Shown: positions 43,835 to 55,689 of the stretch, one piece after another
Layout of the letters: each line of letters opens with the position of its first letter
How positions within the stretch are numbered: position 1 is the stretch's first letter
Assembly (NCBI RefSeq): GCF_016808335.1
Contig: NC_053148.1
Coordinates: 16,024,433-16,088,432 of the forward strand
Direction: 5' to 3'
From: Panicum virgatum
Taxonomy: Eukaryota; Streptophyta; Magnoliopsida; Poales; Poaceae
Length of the DNA: 64,000 bases
The notes under the pieces: generated by a model
The model's input: only the letters and a program-made list of their open reading frames with translations
Database searches by the model: none
Told to the model about the DNA's origin: nothing
Position numbers and translations under genes: made by a program

Positions 43835-45248
43835 TTATTATTCATCTAACTATTCATAATGTGATGTAGTAATGTTATTTCCTGCATTTAAGTTTTCTAG
43901 GCATTGATCGAAAAACTTAGATGCATGATCCCTAGGTACCTATGTTTGATATTCAGATCTTTTTATCGACTAGTTGCCCCGCTAATTAGGAACGGTAGAA
44001 ATCGAGGGGTTTCCTGCCTCTCGCGAGCATATAGGAATTTACTGACTTTAAATTGCTGCTGAAATATAAGGACAATGGGCGGGGTTGTGTAGTTGTGATA
44101 CCCCGCTGGTGTAGTCAAAATTGGCTAAGGTCGCGGTGTGTGGCTCATTTCGTTAAGCGTTTGAAAGTACTAGCCACATACCGAGAAATATGGTAATCGG
44201 TAAGTTTAAGTACCTAATTGGACCAGTGAGTGGAACGATCTCGCACCCCCTTGGTAGCAGTAGGTTTTTTTTTGTCCGAACGTACGGGTGCAGAGTGGTC
44301 GGACTCTATAGTCGGGGGGGTGTTCCGGGTCCACAGGCTGGGAAGAAAGGGGAAAAGTAGTGTGGGCGGGAGCGAAATCGATCCCCATGCGTGTGGTCTA
44401 GGTTCCCCTGGCCATGTTGAAATTCGATTCAGAATCGTCCGCCTCTCACGGCATGAGATTGCTTAATGTTTTCGGTCACACAGAGTAATAATTGGAACAA
44501 ATGTTGATAATACTGTTGTATGATTAAATATATGCATTATCATGTTTTGAGTTGAGATAGTTGCAAACTTAGAATGGTTAATCCAACCAGAAGGTGGCTA
44601 AAATAAAATCTGAAAATAAGGATCAACTCTTAGTGGCATTTTTTTGGCAAAACAAACCCCACAAACCAAAAAGCCTTGCATGTCTAGCTATCGGACTAAG
44701 TTATATCCGGTGACGGGTAAGTCTTGCTGAGTATTAGTATACTCAGCCTTGCTTGTTGCACTGTTTTTAGGTACTAACTTCGAGGATATGATTACGAGTC
44801 TTACTTGGCCATGTACTTTGCCTCCGGGCTGGTCTGTTGAGTGGGATGGTCCTTTAGCCGGTGCTGACCACCCTCCTGCTGAGTGACGCTTTCGTACGGG
44901 CTTTATTGATGCGTCACGTTATTTTGCTAATTATCTTTTACTGCTTCCGCTGAACAATGAGACTTGAATAATTTGAGTAGATGGAACTCCGTAGTACTTT
45001 ACTTTTTCTGAACTTAGTTTGTAATAAATTTATCTTCCGCTGCAATCACTCTAAGATGTATGAAATGTCTTGTGTTGTAATCTCTGGGTTCACCTTCGTG
45101 TGAGTGTTATCTGCGCGATCCTGGAATAGCGTGGTTTTTATCGACGCTTCACTCGAGGAACTACCGGTGCGTGCCGATTTGGGTTGGAGTTGCCTAGCAA
45201 CGAAGATCAGCGCACCCGGGCCCAGTTAGTTTGGGTGGTTCTGCCACA

Positions 45249-45334
45249 CTCATTTCTCGAAGTGTCAATCACGCATAACGCACCGATGACTCCCCCCCTT
45301 TGCTGCGACAAAGGGGGACAGATGCTTCAGTGTC
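45249..45334. other. 86-bp orphan between D and E
   Basis: This sequence belongs to neither LTR. It may be the remnant of the site into which D or E inserted. I recognise nothing in it apart from a run of C and a complementary GGGGG run (CCCCCCCTTTG.. / CAAAGGGGG). Confidence 0.4.
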
Positions 45335-45751
45335 TGTCAGAAACAGGGCAGTGGAACTGCTTAGAAGCATAGAATATTCTAGAATAAGGGATAGCTCATG
45401 AATGTACCTTGCCTCTCTTGTAACAACCCGAATAAACGTAGAACTAGCTGCAGTACAAAGAAACTATCCGATTGTGTTGAAGTAGGACTCCAACTGTACT
45501 CGGTTAGGATTTTCCATGTAACCCTGTCCCCCCTGATATATAAGGGCAGGCAGGGGCCCCCCTCGAAATATTATCAACACCTAAGGCAATACAAACAACC
45601 ACACAGGATGTAGGGTATTACGCAACTCGCGGTCCGAACCTGTCTAAATCTTTGTGTTCCTTGCACCATCGAGTTCCAGAGCAGTCGATCCCTACCTACA
45701 AACCCTACTGTTAAGGGTATCCCTGAGCAGACTTGGCGGTAAACACCGACA
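45335..45751 (+). repeat. 5' LTR of E (417 bp)
   Basis: It begins TGTCAGAAACAGGGCAG and ends TAAACACCGACA, clearly related to the two LTRs of F. TATATAAG at 45537-45544 is the likely promoter. Confidence 0.88.
45537..45544 (+). promoter_or_regulatory. TATA box of E LTR
   Basis: GATATATAAGGGC is conserved at 48893 and 57587 in the LTRs of F. Confidence 0.7.
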
Positions 45752-45753
45752 GT

Positions 45754-45771
45754 TGGCGCGCCAGGTAGGGG
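45754..45771 (+). other. Primer binding site of E
   Basis: TGGCGCGCCAGGTAGGGG, two bases after the LTR, is the primer-site type common in grass Tat elements. The same sequence is at 49110-49127 in F. Confidence 0.8.
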
Positions 45772-45797
45772 ATTCGGCGAGTTCATCGGCGAATTCG

Positions 45798-47767
45798 ATG
45801 GCCGGATCAAGCTACGCCAACAACGTGCCTGAGGGCACAATCCTCGTTTTCAGTTCCTGGGCCTGCATGGCTGACGCATCGGGCGGCTTCCCCAGCCACC
45901 TTGTCACTCCCAACTCGTCTAAACTGAAAAAACATCCTCCAACCCGCCAACGTCTGCGAGATCGCTGATCTCGACGGATAAAGAGCTCTGCACGAGCTCA
46001 GTTCGGATATTATAGAAAATGTGCCAACTCCAACTCGAATTCTTGGGTCAGTCGAGTTCGACACAAGCTCTGACTCCGAAAAACCTCACTTTTCCGAAAC
46101 CCTCGAAAAATACATGACTTATCTCAAGTCAATCAAACGCCCAAAGATCAGCAACTCGGAACTACTCGACGGAGTAGATCAAGTTTCATGATCAATAGAG
46201 GGATGCATCAAACTTGCAGAATCCGCCCTTGGCTCATCTAAATCACAGCAGAACCCAGAAGCACTGAATTAAGATGGCTGAAGGTACTCTGCAAAGCGGA
46301 AAGTAGGAACCGGGAGGAGGAATCTGCGGGAGATCTGGAATGACAAACCCCTGGCTTGCTCGGATGGGACCGTCTTTCTCCAAGAAACCTCAAAATCCTT
46401 CAACGAAACCTGCCCACACTCGGATTCCTGAACCAGCCGATTCCTCGTTCAACCAGGATTTCGACCAATTCATGAACAACCTTGATAACTTTGAACCATT
46501 CAATGATCTCGAAGACTGGTCTGACAGTGTCGACCTGTTCATGGACGCTATGGTTCAACCACCCCAGAATACTAAAGCCCTCTGGGAACTCACCAAACTC
46601 AAAAAGGGAAAATCCAAAGCTCCAGAACAATCCAGCAAGTCGATTTTCGACAAACCCTGGATTAAGGAGCCTGAAGGTCTGACTCTCACGCAATTATGGC
46701 TACATTGGATGAACGAGAACGCCCTTCGCGTAGAGATGGGCATTCCACTTCTCGCTCACCCAAAGCACACATACACTAAAATCGGTGGACTAACCGATTC
46801 CGACTCCGGGTACTCTTCCAACTCGGAAGATGAGCTGGACGGCCTAATCCAATACACCAAACAAGTCGAGTCCAACTCGACTAAGGATTCCAAGTCCGAT
46901 CAGGACTCCCTCCCAAACTTGGTCATATATGTAATGCCGCAAGGATGAACAGTGTGCCTAAAAGAGACACAAGATCTTAACGCCTCTGGCTCTCAGCCAA
47001 CAGATCTCCCCTTCTAGCAGAGCACTCCACTAGACCCGCCCTCAAGCAAACAAGACCAAGAAATTTAAGATCTTTGCCGTGAAATCCTCATGGTTCGCAT
47101 ATCTGAAGTCCATGAACTCGAGGATGACCCCACAGAGCGTCTCAACCTAGACGACTACAATTCTGATGATTTCCACGAGTATCTTTCCGACAACATGGAA
47201 ACTACTCCCCCCACAATCACAGAAGCCCAAGCTACTACCAAGCAAGATCCGCCTGCACCTCCCCTAGCAGTGACAGTCACTGTGCAATTGGAAGAGCAGC
47301 ACCCAGCAGAGGATCTTTATGAGCGTCATCGCCTCCTTAACCAGAAGAGGGCATTCAGGCGCCAGCGCCTCGCCAACCGCCAGCAGGAACAGCAAGGCGA
47401 CAACTACGACTACTCCAATTGCGACCTCCGCAATGTGATCAACGTTGGTCGCGATGTGCGCAATGTCATCATCTCAAGGAGAAAGGAGCGCGAGAAAATA
47501 GAGGCTTACAGCCCTTCTTCCAACTATCGCATCCCACCACATGCTTCTTCATACTTCAAGAAGCATAAGCCGGCAAGTACCCTTCCTCAGGGTAAACCGC
47601 GCACCCAAGATCATGGAGAAACATCTCTTGGCGGAGACATGATTAACAAAACGCTCCTACGCAAGTGCTTCGTGCACCCAAAGAGTTCTCATACGATCTT
47701 CGAGTGCAACTCACTCCGCAAAGCCCTTGGGGCACCACTGATAAAGGAGACTTTACTAATAATCTAG
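45798..47767 (+). pseudogene. gag-like ORF of E, degenerate
   Basis: Three blocks match the F ORF (49154-51187): 45798-45968 (NNVPEGTILVFSSWAC), 46340-46948 (NLDNFEPFNDLEDWSD, ENALRVEMGIPLLAHP) and 47090-47767 (DNYDYSNCDLRNVINV, ending CFVHPKSSHTIFEC). They are separated by a frameshift after 45968 and stops near 46948, 47015 and 47067. The terminal CX2HX4HX4C pattern is kept and would bind nucleic acid. E's frame is more damaged than F's. Confidence 0.75.
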
Positions 47768-48687
47768 TCGGCTACTATATTGATTAGTTTACCTCCAAAT
47801 ACTTTTTCAGCTATGTAAACCATTGCTCACATCTATCAGGCAAGGGGTAGGTCTTAAGAGTCAGAGTCTGTCATTTTACAATCCTTGTAATTTCGGCAAA
47901 TCTTCAATAAAAGTTGATTCCTTCATAAATCGACTACTTGGCTCTCGCTCATCTGACCTATACCCCGTCATAAATACCACTCTGAAAGCCACACTCAACA
48001 CTAGAGCAGCAATCGGGTAGTCTTTATGATTTACCTCGAGTATTCTTACGATATTTTCATCTTGGGTAACCCGACGGGGTTCATCCTAATAGACCTGTCT
48101 TAAGAATTACTCCAGTCCTTGTTTAGGACACCCTACTCGCTGGCTCGAGTAGGTTTTGGATATCCTTTCAGCATTTTCATCTTGGATAACCCGACGGGGT
48201 TCACCCTAACAGACCTGCCTTAAGGATTACTCCAATCCTTGGTTCGGATACTCTACTCGCTAGCTCGAGTAGGTTTTGGATACTCTTTTGACATTTTCGA
48301 CTTGGATAACTCGACGGGGTTCATCCTAACAAACTTGTCCTAAGAGCTACGCCAGTCCTTGGTTAGGACACCCTACTCGCTGGCTCGAGTAGGTTTTGGA
48401 TATCTTTTCGGCATTTTCATCTTGGATAACCCGACAGGGTTCACCCTAACAGACCTGCCTTAAGGATTACTCTAGTCCTTGGTTAAGGACACCCTACTCG
48501 CTGGCTCGAGTAGGTTTTGGATACTCTTTTGACATTTTCGTCTTGGATAACTCGACGGGGTTCATCCTAACAGATTTATCCTAAGAGCTACTCCAGTCCT
48601 TGGTTAGGACACCCTACTCGCTGGCTCGAGTAGGTTTTGGAAGTCCTTTCGGCATTATCATCTTGGATAACCCGACGGGGTTCACCC
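47768..48687 (+). repeat. Tandem 120-bp repeats of E, left part
   Basis: Six units anchored on CGACGGGGTT occur at 48072, 48192, 48312, 48432 (one variant), 48553 and 48673. Most neighbouring units alternate between two types (CCCGACGGGGTTCACC... with GCCTTAAGGATTAC, and CTCGACGGGGTTCATC... with TGTCCTAAGAGCTAC), giving a 240-bp higher-order period. 47768-48040 is unique and non-coding. The array is interrupted at CACCC by F and resumes at 57807. Confidence 0.88.
48683..48687. repeat. Target-site duplication of F, left copy (CACCC)
   Basis: CACCC precedes the F LTR. The identical CACCC at 57802-57806 follows the other LTR, and joining the flanks restores the tandem repeat unit. Confidence 0.93.
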
Positions 48688-49107
48688 TGTCAGACCCGGG
48701 GCAGCGGGACTGATTATAGGCATAGAATGTTCTAGAGTAAGGGATAGCTCATGGATGTACCTTACCTCTCTTGTAAAACTACCCGAATAGGCGTAGAACT
48801 AGCTGCAGTACAAAGAAAACTACCCGATTGTGTTGTAGTAGAACTCCAACTATACTCGGCTAGGACTTTCTGTGTAACCCTGTCCCCCCAGATATATAAG
48901 GGCGGGCAGGGACCCCCTCCAAACGATCATCAACACCTAAGGCAATATAAACCACCACACAGGACGTAGGGTATTACGCAACTCACAGCCCGAACATGTC
49001 TAAATCTTTGTGTTCCTTGCACCATCGAGTTCCAGAGCCGTCGATACCTACCTACAAACCTTACTACTAAGGGTATCCCTAAGCAGGCTTGGTGGTAAAC
49101 ACCGACA
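48688..49107 (+). repeat. 5' LTR of F (420 bp)
   Basis: It begins TGTCAGACCCGGGGCAG and ends TAAACACCGACA. TATATAAG lies at 48893-48900. The primer site TGGCGCGCCAGGTAGGGG starts at 49110. Confidence 0.93.
48893..48900 (+). promoter_or_regulatory. TATA box of F 5' LTR
   Basis: GATATATAAGGGCGGG, about 205 bp into the LTR, is conserved in all three LTRs of the family. Confidence 0.7.
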
Positions 49108-49153
49108 GCTGGCGCGCCAGGTAGGGGATTCGGCGAGTTCACCTGCGAATTCG

Positions 49154-51187
49154 ATGGCCAACGCCAACAACGTGCCGGAAGGCACAACCCTCGTTTTTGG
49201 TTCCTGGGCATGCACGGATGACAGAACGGGAGGCTTCTTCAGCCACCTTATCATGCCCAATTCGCCTAAACCAAGAACCCGCTCCCAGCCCACCGGCATC
49301 CGCGAGTCTGCGGATCTCGACGAAAAAAGAGTTCTACCTGAACTCGACTCAGATAATCCAGAAAACGTGTCAACTTCGACCCGAACTCTCTGTTCAGTCA
49401 AGTTCGACACAAACTCTGACTCCAAAAAACCCCATCTTTCCAAAACTCTTGGAAAATATTTGACTCATCTCAAGACGATCTAACACCCTAAGATCAAAAA
49501 CTCAGGGCTACTCGCTGGAGTAGATTAAGTTTCGCGATCAATTAAGGGTTGCATCAAACTTGCAGAAACTACTCTCGGCTCGTCTACGTCGCAGCAGATC
49601 ACTGAAGCGTTAAACCCACCACAGAAGAGGTCGAGTGATATGCTCTCAAGGATCGATTGGGTGAATTCGAAGCTTGCCGACTGCATTAAGGTGGCTGAGA
49701 GCACCCTGCAAAACAAAGAGCAGAAAGTGGGAGGAGGAATATGCGGGGGAGCTGGTGAGACAAACCCCCGGCTTGTTCAGATGGGACCGTCTATCTCCAG
49801 GATACCTCAAAGCCCTTCACCGAATCCTGCTCACAATTGGACTCTGAAACCAGTCGAGTCCAAGTTCGATCAGGACATTGATCGTTTCATGAACGGTCTT
49901 GAGAACTTTGAACCATTCGACGATCTCGAAGATTGGTCAGACAACATCGAGTTGTTCATGGATGCTATGGCCAAACCAACCGAGCATGCTGACGCTCTTT
50001 GGGAACTGGCCACGCTTAAAAAGGGAAAAGCCAAAGCTCCAGAACAATCCAGCGATTCAATCTATGTCAAACCCTGGATTAAGGAGCCTGAGGGGCTGAC
50101 TCCTACTCAATCATGGCTACACTGGATGAATGAGAACGCCCTCCGTGTAGAGATGGGCATCCCGCTTCTCGCTCACCCAAAGCACACATACTCTAAAATC
50201 GGTGCGATAACCGACTCCGAATCCGAGTACTCTTCCGATCCGGAGGACCAGCTGGATGACCTAATCCAGCACAGTAAACAAGCCGAGTCCAACTCAGCTA
50301 AGAATCTCAAGTCCGATCAGGACTCCCTCCCTAACTTGGTTATATATGCAACGCTGCAAGGACGGACAGTGCATCTTAGGAAGGCACAAGATCCCAACGC
50401 TTCCGCCTCACAGCCAGTGGATCTGCCCTACCAACAGAGCACTCCTTTAGACCCGTCCTCAAGCAAACAAAACCAAGAAGTTCAAGACCTCTGCCGTGAA
50501 ATCCTCATGGTTAGTATCTCTGAAGAACCTGAGGGCAATTCCACAGAGCGTCTCAACCTCGACGACTACAATTCGGAGGACTTCGACGAGTGCCTTTCCG
50601 ATAACATGGAAACTACTCCTCCCACAATCATTGAAGCCCAAGCTACTACCAAGGAAGATCTACCCGCTCCTCCCCCTCCAGCGGTGGCCGTCACCATCCA
50701 ACTGGATGAGCAGTATCCAGCAGAAGATCTCTATGAATGTCATCGCCAGCTCAACCAGAAGAGGGTGTTCACGCGTCAGTGCCTCACTAATACCCTACAA
50801 GAACAACAAGGCGACAACTACGACTACTCCAACTGCGACCTCCGCAGTGTGATCAATGTTGAGCGCGATGCGCGCAACATCATCATCTCAAGGAGAAAGG
50901 AACGGGGGGAAGTCGAGGCGTACAGCCCTTCTTCCAACTACCGCATCCCTCCAAAGGCTTCCGCATCCTTCAAGAAGCACAAGCCATCAACCACAGGTAC
51001 CCGTCCTCATGGTAAACCACGCACCCCACACCAGGGTGAATCGTCTCAGGGTGGCAACAGGATCAACAAAGTACTGCTACGCAAGTGTTGTATCCACCCA
51101 AAGAGCTCTCACACGATCTTCCAGTGTGACTCACTCCGCAAGGCCCTTGGGGCACCTCCCCTGAAGGATACCCTTCCACAAATCTAG
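49154..51187 (+). pseudogene. gag-like ORF of F, two stop codons near the N-terminus
   Basis: One frame of about 677 codons starts MANANNVPEGTTLVFG at 49154. It is interrupted by TAA at 49481-49483 (Lys in E) and TAA near 49526 (Gln in E), then open from 49640 to 51187. Notable parts are an acidic patch (LENFEPFDDLEDWSD), a conserved block WIKEPEGLTPTQSWLHWMNE, Ser/Asp-rich linkers, a basic segment with RRKERGE, and a C-terminal CX2HX4HX4C finger (CCIHPKSSHTIFQC) followed by SLRKALGAPP, as found at the end of Gag in Tat elements. It is read as Gag, which would package RNA into particles. No protease follows. Homology to E supports a real gene; with the stops only a shorter product from 49640 is possible. 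Confidence 0.75.
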
Positions 51188-52810
51188 TCAACCCCTATAT
51201 CGACTAGTACCATCTTCGAATAAGTTTAATTTAGTCATATAAACTATTGCTCACGTCCAACGAGCAAGGGGTAGGTCTTAAGAGTCAGAGTCTGTCACTT
51301 TACAGTTATTGTAACTTCGACAAATCCAAATAAAGTTGATTTTCCTATATCGACTACTTGGCTCTTGCTCACTCAAACCAATACCCCATCTCGAAAGCTA
51401 CGCTCAGCATTGGAGCAGCTAGCGAGTAGTTTTATGGTTTTTTCCCTAGTGCTTCTTCGACATTTACGTCTTGGGCAACCCGACGGGGTTCGTACCTAAC
51501 AGTTCTGTCTTAAAAGACACTCTAGTCCTCAGGTAGGGCACCCTACTCGCCCCGCCCGAGTAGGTCTTGGATACTCTTTCGGCACCTTCTTTTTGGGCAA
51601 CCCAATGGGGTTAGTACCTAACAGACTTGTCCAAGAGTTACTCCAGTCCTTGATAAAAAGGACACCTTACTCGCCTCGCTCGAGCGAGTTTTGGATATCC
51701 CTTCGACATTTTCATCTTGGGCAACCCGACGGGGTTCGTACCTAACAGTTATGTCTTAAGTATTACTCCAGTCCTTGATTAAAGGACACCCTACTCGCTG
51801 GCTCGAGTAGGTCCTGGATACTCTTTTGGCAATTTCGTCTTGGGCAACTCGACGGGATTAGTACCTAACAGACTTGCCCTAGAGTTACTCCAGTCCTCAG
51901 GTAGGACGCCTTACTCGCCTTGCTTGAGTAAGTTGGGGATATTTCTAGAATGTTTACGTCTTGGTTAACTCGACGGAGTTCAATCCTAACAGTCCTATTT
52001 CTAGAAATCAATCCAGTCTGTGTATATGACATACTACTCGATCCGATCGAGTAGTTTGGGGACATTTTCGCAACAGTTGTACACTATCTGGGTGACCATG
52101 CAAGGTCTATCCTAACTGGTCAACTACTAAAATCCCTCATGGAGTACAGATAAGTTCCTGATACTCTAAAATAAGTTAACACAAGTTTCTCGCTTGCTTA
52201 GTTTACTATGGGAATCTCCGTTATAGAATTGTTTCGCCTCGTGTACTTGACGGGTACTACTCGCTTGCTCGAGATACAAAAAGAACTCTTGTTTTCCCTT
52301 AGTACTCTGAGTAGTTGTCGAGAGCTGCCTGTCTTCTTATCTATCAAGAAACTTCTTATACCTCCTAAATACTCGATAAGAGTTCTCCCCCCGATTGGGC
52401 AACAAAATCTATAATAGCTGCGCGCTATTAGAAAATTTTCCCTCAAAAAGGAAATCTTCACTAAAGCTACGGCTTTTTTTACTCTTATGGTGCTATTCCC
52501 ACTTGGATAATCCCGAGGGATTCAATCCTAACCGGTCAGCACCATGGTTTCAGTCTAGAACCATACAAACTCGATCCTATTTGAGAATACTCTGTCTCCC
52601 AAGGCACCCACGGATACAATCCATCGTATCTATTGTTATGACTGAGTGGGCCCAATGCTGCCTACACTCAGAACTTTCGAGTACAACTACTCGACATACC
52701 AAAGGATTCCACAATCTAAATACAAAACGGGTACTTAACATTTCACAAATATTTAGTATTTGTTCAAAAGTACTCCTGGCCCACACGCCAATTCAATTAC
52801 AATAAAAAGT
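51188..52810 (+). repeat. Intergenic zone of F with tandem 120-bp repeats
   Basis: From about 51460 to 52080, units with CTTGGGCAACCCGACGGGGTT..ACCTAACAG and CTACTCG..CTCGAGTAGG recur about every 120 bp, again alternating between two subtypes. They are the F version of the arrays at 48040 and 57807. 52080-52810 is diverged repeat-like sequence with GGATAATCCCGAGGGATTC near 52504; no gene is supported. This zone separates the convergent sense and antisense genes. Confidence 0.75.
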
Positions 52811-55689
52811 TCAAGGGGATTCTGCCTTGCTCAAGGAATCTATAATTTGATCGGCCACTCTGGAAGTCTCTGTCAAATACTGATGAAATTTGTCTTCTGT
52901 ACAATCAGCTTTGGTTCCTTGTCCAAGGGCGTCCAGACGAGTGGTTGGCCAATAGGACTTCACCAACCCCAGTACGTGACCCACGTACTGGCGGGTGATG
53001 GTGGAAACAAACCTCTCAAAGGCTCTGGGAACTTTGCGAAGCCTCCCTACCAGCGTGAGCGGTTCATCTCCATCCCTAACTAGGATATCCATGGCCTCGG
53101 CTACCTCCAGGGCGGCATCCTTGACTTCTCTCAGCTCCACGAGTTCTCGGTGCATCGAGTCTCGTGACTCCGACAAGGTCTTGAGCTGCTGGAGAGTCGA
53201 CGCTGCCTCCCGATCAGAGTCCTCCTTGATCTTCTTGAGCTTCTCTATTTCATCTGCGTTGCGGTACATAAGAATCTTTAGATCCAGTACCAAGCTTCCA
53301 TGAATCTTTAAAGATTTTGCACAAGCTGTGTACTCGATAGAAAGAAAATCTTATAAACACTAAGCAGATCTACTAGTCGAATGCATATCAAATGCTAAAG
53401 ACTAACCTTTCTTAGACTGGGAGAGCTTCTTCAGCTTTCCCTCAAGAGCAGTCTTCTCAGACAAGAGCGTCTTAACCCTCTCTTTCAGGGCATTCAGCTC
53501 TGCCTCGTCCTGAGACTGGCTACCCTTCCGTTCTAGCGCTTCCTGCAGAAACAAAAAGATAAGTTGACTGCTCGATCTACTACAAAAAGTACTCGAAGCA
53601 TTCGACTACTTACCTCCAGTAGCTTGACAGCAAGCTCCACCTTCTCTCGTGGCAAGACACTTCCCGATGTGACCTGGGAAGTACTCGCCAGCACCTCAGC
53701 TACGACCCTTTTGGGCACATCTTCAGCTCTCCCTGCAGCCTTCCCTGTGGTTTGGGAGTCTAAAGGAAGAACATGCTACTTAATCACATTAAGAGCAATA
53801 AAAAGATGCCTTTCCTACAAGGTGTTACAAGCTTACATGCAGGGGTCTTCTCGGGCTGTTCATCAGTGCCTCCCTCAAAAAACTTTTTGCCTTCTCCCCC
53901 TTCTGGAAGTTTGCCACTTCCGTCACCTTCCGGGATTTCCTCATTGTCCCTCTCCAAGTTCGGCAATGGAGAATCCCGAAGCATGGAGTTGGCCATCATC
54001 TCCGCATCTTGAGCACTCATGTCTGGAGTACTCGGGGGCTCCTCCAGCTCCGATTTGGAGGCCGAGCTATCCTCAGCCACCAAGTTCCCCTCCAGGATTA
54101 CATCTCTGCAAAGACAAAGTAGTTAAAAACTACTAGACTCAAAATCAGATCCTATGGCTACAAGTTCTAAGGAACTTACGTAGGAGCTCTTATCAGAGTG
54201 AGCCCCTTGATGCCAAATCTGTGGGCAGGCTTGGCAACAATGGCCCGCTTACTCGCATCGCTGGTAATATTTACATCGGAACTACTCGCTAAATGAGTAG
54301 CCCCGATCCCACTCGACGGGTCCACTGTGGTGGAGGGGACAGTCTGTTCCACCGCAGCATCATCCCCAGATGCTGAGGTCCGTCGCATCTTAGCAGCCGG
54401 ACTTGGAAAAGCAAAAACACAAACCAAAACTTGCAAATCGACAACTAGAAAGTACTCGATTGCAAAACAACTAGCTACTTACCTGTCGCTAGTAGTGTGG
54501 GAGGAGCTGCTACGCTTCCTCGCCACTGACCGAGTACTCCTTAGGTGCTCGGTCTGGGTATCAGCACTCGGAGTGGGGCTGTGCTCCCCATCACTCCTTT
54601 CCCCAGATGCTGCCTCATCTACACAACCAAGGCTAGATATCAGTATTGTTTATATGAAACCTCATATAAGCATACCAAGATTTGATTAACAGATTGAGGA
54701 AATCAGATTTACACTATGGTAAAGTACTCGATTTCTACGTATCGACTACTCTTATCAAGTACCTGCTTCGATGTATTTGCAGCAGAAAGGGTATTAGGAA
54801 CAATCGGAACTTTCTTTACGTTCGTCAGCAGTCGTTGTACTCGACTAAATGCAACATCATTCGAGATCTCTTCCTTCGAGTATCTTGACGAATCAGTTAT
54901 TCCCTGATACTGGAATCCAAGTGATTCCCAAGCCTGTAATGGCTGGATCCTTCTCTTCATCCAGTCGAATATGACTGCTTCCCCAGTCAACATATTTTGC
55001 GTTAGAACGGCAATTCATTCGAGTAGTTCAGAAACCTGACTCTCGTCGACTGGTTTTTTATTCCATTCAGGCCATTGGATTGGAGGGCCAGGAGTAATAG
55101 GTGGAAAGCATCCTGATTGGTTCTCGACATAGAACCACTTGGGTTTCCATTCGATCACCTTATTACTAAGACTATATGAGATATACTCTCTATGTTTCCC
55201 TTGCCTAAGTTGGAGACCCGCATCTCCTACTACATCTAAGACGTAGGAGTCGGGTTGAGGTTTCAAATGGAAAAAGAATCGGAAAAGCTCAAAATGGGAC
55301 TCGATCCCTAGGAAAGCTTCACACAAATGCACAAAGATAGAAATATGAATAAAGGAATTAGGGGTCAGATGATGCAGCTAGATCCTATAGTAGCGCAGGA
55401 GTCCAGAAAAGAAAGAAGAACAAGGAAACCCTAATCCCCGTTCCAAGAATGAGGTGAAAGCAACAACTTCCCCCATATTTTCATACGGATGATCCTTCCC
55501 CAAGGCAGGACGCCATTGGACAGCAGATCTAGGAGACAAAAGGCCTTGCTTTACCAAAGACTCTAAGTCAGATTGGGAACACTTACTTGTGTTCCAGCCT
55601 TCTTCCTGAGTCGGCTCCGCAGCCGCACTTTTCCCCTTGACTGCTTTCTTGGGTGCCATCCGAAAATCCACAGGTCGCTTCACGCACAT
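52811..55689 (-). pseudogene. Antisense multi-exon gene of F (Tat antisense protein)
   Basis: It reads right to left. The start is MCVKRPVDFRM or MAPKKAVKGKS (55659). The first exon holds the Transposase_28-type domain: TSFLERGLGFPCSSF, in-frame TAG at 55380-55378, then LHHLTPNSF and VHLCEAFLGIESHFELF, then TGA (Trp in E) near 55015 and FDWMKRRIQPLQ. Further exon-like blocks end at consensus donors: CGACAG|GTAAGT (54483), CCTAC|GTAAGT (54180), TGCAT|GTAAGC (53837), GGAG|GTAAGT (53614), AAAG|GTTAGT (53407). Middle exons are acidic and Pro/Gly-rich (GDGSGKLPEGGEGKK). The last (53293-52811) is a coiled coil (DEIEKLKKIKEDSDREAAS) ending QYVGHVLGLVKSYWP...SKAESP. Element E keeps donors at the same places. 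The function is unknown. Exact exon joins could not be fixed by eye. Confidence 0.7.

Larger units (their letters stand above)
29568..45248 (+). mobile_element. Element D: decayed Tekay/Del-type chromovirus, relative of A
   Basis: D has the same plan as A: LTR, primer site, hairpin leader, orf0, gag-pol, polypurine tract and a 4,359-bp 3' LTR. The 5' LTR lacks its first ~1.8 kb, beginning exactly where C ends, and carries a solo copia LTR. LTR divergence and the many stops and frameshifts show that D is much older than A. Target duplications cannot be checked because the left end is lost. Confidence 0.9.
40890..45248 (+). repeat. 3' LTR of D (4,359 bp)
   Basis: It begins TGTGACACCTCTGGTGTC after the G-run and ends GGTTCTGCCACA. 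It has a GC-rich promoter block at 41340-42200 with TATAAATA at 41629-41636, a donor-like GGGCAG|GTAACT near 42075, the short LTR ORF and the hairpin (44727-44746). It follows the layout of A throughout. Confidence 0.92.

Noticed and set aside
48040..52080. CRISPR-like array, because of regularly spaced repeats
   Set aside because: The units are continuous 120-bp tandem copies without unique spacers, inside a plant retrotransposon.
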